From Mycobacterium sp. URHD0025 (lineage in GTDB: Bacteria; Actinomycetota; Actinomycetes; Mycobacteriales; Mycobacteriaceae): 64,000 bases of DNA. Shown here piece after piece: positions 59,589 to 64,000 of this stretch. Position 1 is the stretch's first letter, and each line of letters begins with the position of its first letter. The notes under the pieces were generated by a model. It saw only the letters and a program-made list of their open reading frames with translations. It was not told the origin of the DNA and ran no database searches. A program made the translations under genes and the position numbers. The stretch lies in contig NZ_AUEQ01000008.1 in NCBI RefSeq assembly GCF_000426065.1, positions 248,001 through 312,000 of the forward strand. Direction: 5' to 3'.

Positions 59589-60143
59589 TCAACGGCGAAT
59601 TCCGCTCTCGTGCAACAGTAGATATGTCAATGCCGCCAGAGTCTGGGCGTCGGTGATGTCGCCGTCGCCGATCATGCGGTTCAGCTCCTCGCGAGAGAAC
59701 CACGCACTGTGCATGTCCTGTTCCTCGTGCTCGCGTTCGTGCTCACCCTCGGTCAAGCCGGTCGCCAAGAACACCCAGCCGCGCTGGCTGCTCATACCGG
59801 CAGCCACGTCGAGCTGACCGAGCCGTTGCATGCTCTCGGCGCGCAGCCCCGTCTCCTCGCGAAGTTCCCGGTGAGCCAACGCAGTCGGGTCGAGATGCTC
59901 CTGTTCGAGTGCGGTGCCCTGGGGGAACTCCCACCGCCGCATCCCAAGCGGGTAGCGGAACTGTTCGACGAGGTGGAACCGGTCATGGTCCGGATCGAAT
60001 GGGATCACCAGGGCATACGTCGGTTTGTCCACCACGGCGTAGACCCCGGTGCTGCCGTCGGGCCGGACGACCTCGTCCTCGCGCAGCGTCAGCCAGTTGT
60101 TCCGGTACACCTGGCGCGTGGCTATCTGCCGGATCGTGCCCAT
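59589..60143 (-). CDS. NUDIX hydrolase (ADP-ribose pyrophosphatase-like)
   Basis: The 184-residue protein has the Nudix region EFPQGTALEQE ... HRELREETGL (about 73-99). The spacing between Glu and REL is nine residues, two more than the usual seven, so the loop is extended. EFPQG and DMHSAWFSREEL suggest an ADP-sugar pyrophosphatase. Convergent with pruB; 8 bp from the DUF309 gene on the same strand. Confidence 0.82.
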   Translation of the reverse strand: MGTIRQIATRQVYRNNWLTLREDEVVRPDGSTGVYAVVDKPTYALVIPFDPDHDRFHLVEQFRYPLGMRRWEFPQGTALEQEHLDPTALAHRELREETGLRAESMQRLGQLDVAAGMSSQRGWVFLATGLTEGEHEREHEEQDMHSAWFSREELNRMIGDGDITDAQTLAALTYLLLHESGIRR

Positions 60144-60151
60144 GCTCCTCC

Positions 60152-60634
60152 TTATCGATCCCTGCGCAGACGAATGTGTAACCGCTCTGCTCCGACGTCG
60201 CCCTTTTCGGTCTCATCGGCGAGCGCGTCGGCATACTCGACCAGTGCGGCCACGTCGATGTCATAGGGTGCCGGTCGGTCGACGAGGGAAAGCCGCGCCG
60301 ATGCGCGCCTCAACAGGGCCGCGGCGCCAATTCGGTTGCCGCGCTGCACATGGGTGATGCCCACGGCCAACTGCGCCAATCCTTGCCACAGCGCACGTTC
60401 GTGCTCGGGGCCGTTCTTCCACGCCGCCTCGAGCACTTCATGCGCGTGAAACGCCTGACCCTGGTCGAGCAGTTCCTGCGCGTAGGCGAGAGTTTCGGCC
60501 GGGGTGAGCTCCAAGTCATCGGGAATGCGAGCGACGCCGTCACTGCCGTAGGGCAAAGGCCGGCCGAGTGCGTCACGAGGGCGGGTGCTGCGTGGCCGAC
60601 CGGCGTCGTCGCGGTCGCGCCCGGCTGTACCCAT
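60152..60634 (-). CDS. DUF309 protein
   Basis: The 160-residue protein has the DUF309 helical core AFHAHEVLEAAWKNGPEHER and LWQGLAQLAVGITHVQRGN. The N-terminus is basic and Arg-rich. Function unknown; the His-Glu pairs suggest metal binding. Start ATG at 60634. It is co-directional with the NUDIX gene and divergent from fadD36 by 78 bp. Confidence 0.82.
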   Translation of the reverse strand: MGTAGRDRDDAGRPRSTRPRDALGRPLPYGSDGVARIPDDLELTPAETLAYAQELLDQGQAFHAHEVLEAAWKNGPEHERALWQGLAQLAVGITHVQRGNRIGAAALLRRASARLSLVDRPAPYDIDVAALVEYADALADETEKGDVGAERLHIRLRRDR

Positions 60635-60712
60635 GGGCTCCAGCCTCGCGTCAACTTCGCATCCTGTCGAGTGCGTGGGTTCGCCGGGCGCCGCGCCGGT
60701 AGCCTCACAAGC

Positions 60713-62119
60713 GTGTTGCTGGCCTCCCTGAACCCCGCGGCCGTCGCCGCCGGTGCTGACCTGCCCGACGCCGTTTCCATCGATGGTGCGGTGCTGAGCC
60801 GCAGTGATCTCGTCGGTGCCGCCACATCGGTGGCCGAGCGGGTCGCGGTGGCGCGACGGGTCGCCGTCCTGGCGACACCGACCCCGACGACCGTCCTCGC
60901 CATCATCGGATGTCTGATCGCGGGCGTGCCGGTGGTCCCGATACCCGCCGACGTCGGAGCGGCAGAGCGTCGGCACATCCTCACCGACTCCGGTGCCCAG
61001 GCCTGGCTGGGGGAGCTGCCCGACGAGACCGAAGGGTTGTCGCACATCCCGGTGCGGGTGCACGCCCGATCTTGGCACCGCTATCCCGAGCCACCGCCGC
61101 ATGCGACCGCGATCATCATGTACACCTCGGGGACCACGGGAGCGCCCAAGGGCGTGCCGATCAGCCGAAAGGCCATCGCCGACGATATCGACGCGCTGGC
61201 CGAGGCATGGCAGTGGACCGCGGCCGACACCCTGGTGCACGGGCTCCCGTTGTTCCACGTGCACGGTCTGGTGCTGGGCCTGCTCGGCTCGCTGCGGATC
61301 GGAAACCGCTTCGTGCACACCGGGAAACCGACGCCTGCCGCGTACGCGCAAGCGCAGGGCACGCTCTACTTCGGAGTGCCGACGGTGTGGTCTCGGGTGG
61401 TCAAGGATCTCGACTCGGCGCTGGCGCTGTCCACGGCGCGGCTGCTGGTCTCAGGCAGTGCGCCGCTGCCGGAGCCGGTCTTCGACGAGTTGGTCCGGCT
61501 GACCGGACATGCCCCCGTGGAGCGCTACGGCAGCACGGAGTCGCTGATCACGTTGAGCACACGAGCTGACGGCGAGCGCAGGCCCGGTTGGGTCGGGCTG
61601 CCGGTGGCTGGGGTACAGACCCGGCTCGTCGACGACGACGGCGCAGCGGTGCCCCACGACGGTGCGACCATCGGCAGGCTGCAGATCAAGGGCCCGATGG
61701 TGTTCGACGGTTACCTCAACCGGCCCGACGCCACGGCCGACGCCTTCGACCCCGACGGCTGGTACCGCACCGGCGATGTCGCCGTCATCGATCCCGACGG
61801 GATGCACCGCATCGTCGGGCGCGAATCGGTGGACCTGATCAAGTCCGGCGGATACCGCATCGGTGCGGGTGAGATCGAGACCGTGCTGCTGGGCCACGAC
61901 GGTGTCGAAGAGGTGGCTGTGGTCGGGGTTCCCGACGACGATCTCGGCCAACGCATCGTCGCCTTCGTCGTCGGCGATGCCGCCCCCGAGGCGCTGATCG
62001 AGTTTGTCGCCCAACAGCTTTCGGCGCACAAACGGCCCCGGGAAGTGCGGCTGGTGGACAGCCTGCCCCGCAATGCGATGGGCAAGGTGATGAAAAAGGA
62101 ACTCGCGCAATGGGGCTGA
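60713..62119 (+). CDS. fadD36: Acyl-CoA synthetase FadD36 (ANL superfamily)
   Basis: The 468-residue protein has MYTSGTTGAPKGVP (P-loop near residue 136), RYGSTESLIT, GWYRTGDVA and IVGRESVDLIKSGGYRIGAG, with a C-terminal Lys in KVMKKEL. It adenylates and thioesterifies a fatty acid. The GTG at 60713 gives a length close to FadD36 (473). The gene just after it overlaps by 10 bp. Confidence 0.9.
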   Translation: MLLASLNPAAVAAGADLPDAVSIDGAVLSRSDLVGAATSVAERVAVARRVAVLATPTPTTVLAIIGCLIAGVPVVPIPADVGAAERRHILTDSGAQAWLGELPDETEGLSHIPVRVHARSWHRYPEPPPHATAIIMYTSGTTGAPKGVPISRKAIADDIDALAEAWQWTAADTLVHGLPLFHVHGLVLGLLGSLRIGNRFVHTGKPTPAAYAQAQGTLYFGVPTVWSRVVKDLDSALALSTARLLVSGSAPLPEPVFDELVRLTGHAPVERYGSTESLITLSTRADGERRPGWVGLPVAGVQTRLVDDDGAAVPHDGATIGRLQIKGPMVFDGYLNRPDATADAFDPDGWYRTGDVAVIDPDGMHRIVGRESVDLIKSGGYRIGAGEIETVLLGHDGVEEVAVVGVPDDDLGQRIVAFVVGDAAPEALIEFVAQQLSAHKRPREVRLVDSLPRNAMGKVMKKELAQWG

Positions 62120-62457
62120 GGTTCTCCGAGATCTGCATCGACGCCCACGACCCCGAAGCGTTGGGTGCGTGGTGGTCGAAGGCGCTCGGCTGGCCTGCAC
62201 ACACCGATTCCGAGGGCGACGTCCTGTTGACCCCGCCACCGGGCGCCGGCCCCACGTGGTTGTTCACGGCCGTGCCCGAGGACAAGGTGGTCAAGAACCG
62301 GGTGCACCCGGACTTCACCCCCGACGATCAGCGGGCCGAGGTGGACCGGCTGGTCGGTTTGGGCGCTCGCCATGTCGACGTCGGCCAGGGCGACGAAACA
62401 TGGGTGGTGCTGGCCGACCCCGAGGGCAATGAGTTCTGCGTGCTTGCTGCCGAGTAG
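62110..62457 (+). CDS. VOC (glyoxalase/bleomycin resistance-like) superfamily protein
   Basis: The 115-residue protein carries one glyoxalase/VOC half: LRFSEICIDAHDPEALGAWW and VVLADPEGNEFCVL. Such single-domain proteins act as metal-dependent dimers or bind ligands. It overlaps fadD36 by 10 bp, so it is coupled to it. Substrate unknown. Confidence 0.85.
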   Translation: MGLRFSEICIDAHDPEALGAWWSKALGWPAHTDSEGDVLLTPPPGAGPTWLFTAVPEDKVVKNRVHPDFTPDDQRAEVDRLVGLGARHVDVGQGDETWVVLADPEGNEFCVLAAE

Positions 62458-62556
62458 TAGGGGCTGGCGGGCGCCGGCGCGCTAACAAAAGGCGTAGCTT
62501 GGGCGATAGAGGGGTCAGAAAGTGCACGTCAACCTGCCGATGTTTGGAGGCCACAC

Positions 62557-62808
62557 GTGAATATCAAGAAAATCGCAGGAACGGCAATCGTCGCTGGTGC
62601 GCTGGGTGCCGGATCTCTCGGACTCGGTGCGGCGGCAGCGCAGGCTGATCCTGGCTGGGGCCCGAACATTCCCTGGGTTCCTGGACCTGGCTGGGTTGAC
62701 TGGAACCCGGTCCCCAACGTCCCGCCAGGGCAGATCAAGAAATGGTGCCCGGGGAACTCCCCGCCGGGCCATTGGGTCGGCGGTCCGCACGGGATTCCTT
62801 GCGCCTGA
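62557..62808 (+). CDS. Small secreted Trp/Pro/Gly-rich protein
   Basis: The 83-residue protein has a signal peptide (cleavage near AQADP, residue 31) and a short mature part rich in Trp, Pro and Gly: PGWVDWNPVPNVPPGQIKKW, then two Cys (CPGNSPPGHWVGGPHG, end CA) that could form a disulfide. The GTG follows GGAGG. The type is common in mycobacteria and of unknown role. Confidence 0.75.
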   Translation: MNIKKIAGTAIVAGALGAGSLGLGAAAAQADPGWGPNIPWVPGPGWVDWNPVPNVPPGQIKKWCPGNSPPGHWVGGPHGIPCA

Positions 62809-62822
62809 GCCGCGCTGAGCGT

Positions 62823-62879
62823 CGAACGTTGGCTCGTGTGTCAGATTTTCGCGAGTTTTGACACACAAGCCAACATTCG
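62823..62879. terminator. Hairpin between the small secreted gene and dapD
   Basis: Arms at 62823-62843 and 62859-62879 (21 bp, two mismatches, 15-nt loop with TTTTCGCGAGTTT). It lies between convergent genes and can terminate both. Confidence 0.75.
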
Positions 62880-62893
62880 GCTGCGTGGAAGAG

Positions 62894-63838
62894 CTAGTTG
62901 GCGTGCAACGCGTCGTTGAGCGTGATGCCGGTGCCGTCACGCTTGACGACCTCGACCGCACCCGACAGTGAGTTGCGGCGGAACAGCAGGTTGTTCGCGC
63001 CGGACAGCTCGATCGCCTTGGTGGTCTGGCCGTCAGCAGTGCTGACCTTGGTGCCGCCGGTGACATAGAGTCCGGCCTCGATCACGCAGTCATCGCCGAG
63101 TGAGATGCCCAGGCCGGAGTTGGCGCCCAGCAGGCAGCGCTTGCCGACCGAGATCACCTCTTTGCCGCCGCCGGACAGGGTGCCCATGATCGACGCGCCG
63201 CCACCGACGTCCGATCCGTCGTCCACCACGACACCGGCCGAGATCCGGCCCTCCACCATCGAGGTGCCCAGCGTGCCGGCGTTGAAGTTCACGAACCCCT
63301 CGTGCATGACCGTCGTGCCCGCGGCCAGGTGTGCACCGAGGCGGACGCGGTCGGCATCGGCGATCCGCACGCCCGACGGCAACACGTAGTCGACCATCCG
63401 CGGGAACTTGTCGACGCCGTAGACGGTGACCGCGCCGCGCCGCCGCAGCCGCGCGCGCACCGTTTCGAATCCGTCGACCGCGCATGGCCCGAAGCTCGTC
63501 CACACCACATTGGTCAGCAGGCCGAAGATGCCGTCGAGGTTGGCCTCGTGCGGCTTGGTCAGCCGGTGCGAGAGCAGATGCAGCCGCAGCCAGACGTCAT
63601 GCGTGTCGGCAGGCTTGTCCTCGATCGAGGCGATCGTGGTGCGCACCGCAACCACCTCGACACCGCGGTCGGCATCGGGGCCAGTCAGGTCCGCGAACTC
63701 GGCGGGTACGTCGTCACCCGTCAGCTTCACCGTGCCGGCCTCGCCGGACGCGCTCAGCTCAGGGGCGGGAAACCAGGTGTCCAGGACGGTCCCGTCGGCG
63801 GTGATGGTGGCCAGGCCGACGCCAGATGCTGCAGTCAC
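62894..63838 (-). CDS. dapD: Tetrahydrodipicolinate N-succinyltransferase DapD
   Basis: The 314-residue protein is the actinobacterial DapD type with a left-handed beta-helix (hexapeptide repeats, about 170-270: VMHEGFVNFNAGTLGTSMVE, GGGASIMGTLSGGGK). It succinylates tetrahydrodipicolinate in the diaminopimelate pathway. Start GTG at 63838. It is divergent from dapE, with 34 bp between starts. Confidence 0.93.
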   Translation of the reverse strand: MTAASGVGLATITADGTVLDTWFPAPELSASGEAGTVKLTGDDVPAEFADLTGPDADRGVEVVAVRTTIASIEDKPADTHDVWLRLHLLSHRLTKPHEANLDGIFGLLTNVVWTSFGPCAVDGFETVRARLRRRGAVTVYGVDKFPRMVDYVLPSGVRIADADRVRLGAHLAAGTTVMHEGFVNFNAGTLGTSMVEGRISAGVVVDDGSDVGGGASIMGTLSGGGKEVISVGKRCLLGANSGLGISLGDDCVIEAGLYVTGGTKVSTADGQTTKAIELSGANNLLFRRNSLSGAVEVVKRDGTGITLNDALHAN

Positions 63839-63872
63839 GTTGGCCTAGGTTACTGGACTAGCCTCGGAGGCT

Positions 63873-64000
63873 ATGGGGCTAGACCTGACTGCCGATCCGA
63901 TCGCGCTGACCGCTGCCCTGGTGGACATCCCCAGCGAGTCGCGCCACGAGCAGCTCATCGCCGACGAGATCGAAGCTGCGCTGCGCGCGCAGGCCCCGCA
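63873..64000 (+). CDS. dapE: Succinyl-diaminopimelate desuccinylase DapE (3' partial)
   Basis: Only 42 codons are in the window: [20 protein letters not shown], then [14 protein letters not shown]. The M20 peptidase-type start [10 protein letters not shown] and the divergent dapD gene identify it as dapE. The metal-binding part lies past the window. GGAGG is 2 bp before the ATG, an unusually short spacing. Confidence 0.82.
   Translation, partial: MGLDLTADPIALTAALVDIPSESRHEQLIADEIEAALRAQAP

Overview
The window comes from a high-GC actinobacterium, almost certainly a fast-growing Mycobacterium (Mycolicibacterium). Evidence is the set of mycobacteria-specific or actinobacteria-specific genes: pimE (mannosylation of phosphatidylinositol mannosides), lpqW (lipomannan regulation), mshB (mycothiol), fbiC (F420), a DUF732 secreted protein and three Lys-tailed GjpA-type envelope proteins. 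From memory of the M. tuberculosis map, the backbone follows roughly Rv1153c to Rv1202 (omt, Rv1155, Rv1156, Rv1157c, Rv1158c, pimE, mutT2, narGHJI, typA, lpqW, mshB, Rv1171, fbiC, fadH, fdxC, dapC, Rv1186c, rocA, proline dehydrogenase, fadD36, dapD, dapE). No PE/PPE genes, IS elements, tRNA, rRNA or CRISPR arrays were seen.

Layout. 1-6.4 kb: the reductase end of a CYP102-type P450 fusion, two paralogous SAM methyltransferases, a hydroxypyruvate isomerase, a lipoprotein esterase and an Rv1155-type PPOX protein. 6.4-7.5 kb: an AbiEi/DUF559 gene set between two almost identical 44-bp direct repeats; the second repeat also forms the 3' end of the neighbouring acyltransferase gene. 7.4-16.4 kb: acyltransferase, MFS exporter, and a LytS/LytTR two-component system followed by two sodium:solute symporters, each with a small membrane partner. 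16.4-21.6 kb: secreted proteins, Rv1156-type repair protein, pimE, pterin carbinolamine dehydratase and mutT2. 21.7-30.5 kb: narK-narGHJI, then a PNPOx-like gene preceded by a probable DosR box. 30.5-45.5 kb: typA, lpqW, three gjpA-type genes, a ClC channel, mshB and fbiC. 45.5-56.8 kb: YceI, GAF-ANTAR regulator, fadH, fdxC, dapC, a NarL-type two-component pair, a carotenoid oxygenase and a PucR-type regulator. 56.9-64 kb: proline catabolism (pruA, pruB), NUDIX, DUF309, fadD36, a VOC protein, a small secreted protein, dapD and the start of dapE.

Themes: respiration without oxygen (narK-narGHJI plus a DosR-type gene), proline oxidation under its own PucR-type regulator, diaminopimelate synthesis (dapC, dapD, dapE), and cell-envelope assembly (pimE, lpqW, GjpA-type proteins). 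The accessory features most worth a second look are the repeat-bounded AbiEi/DUF559 cassette, the DosR-box gene beside narI, and GjpA-type genes sitting where M. tuberculosis carries PE/PPE genes.
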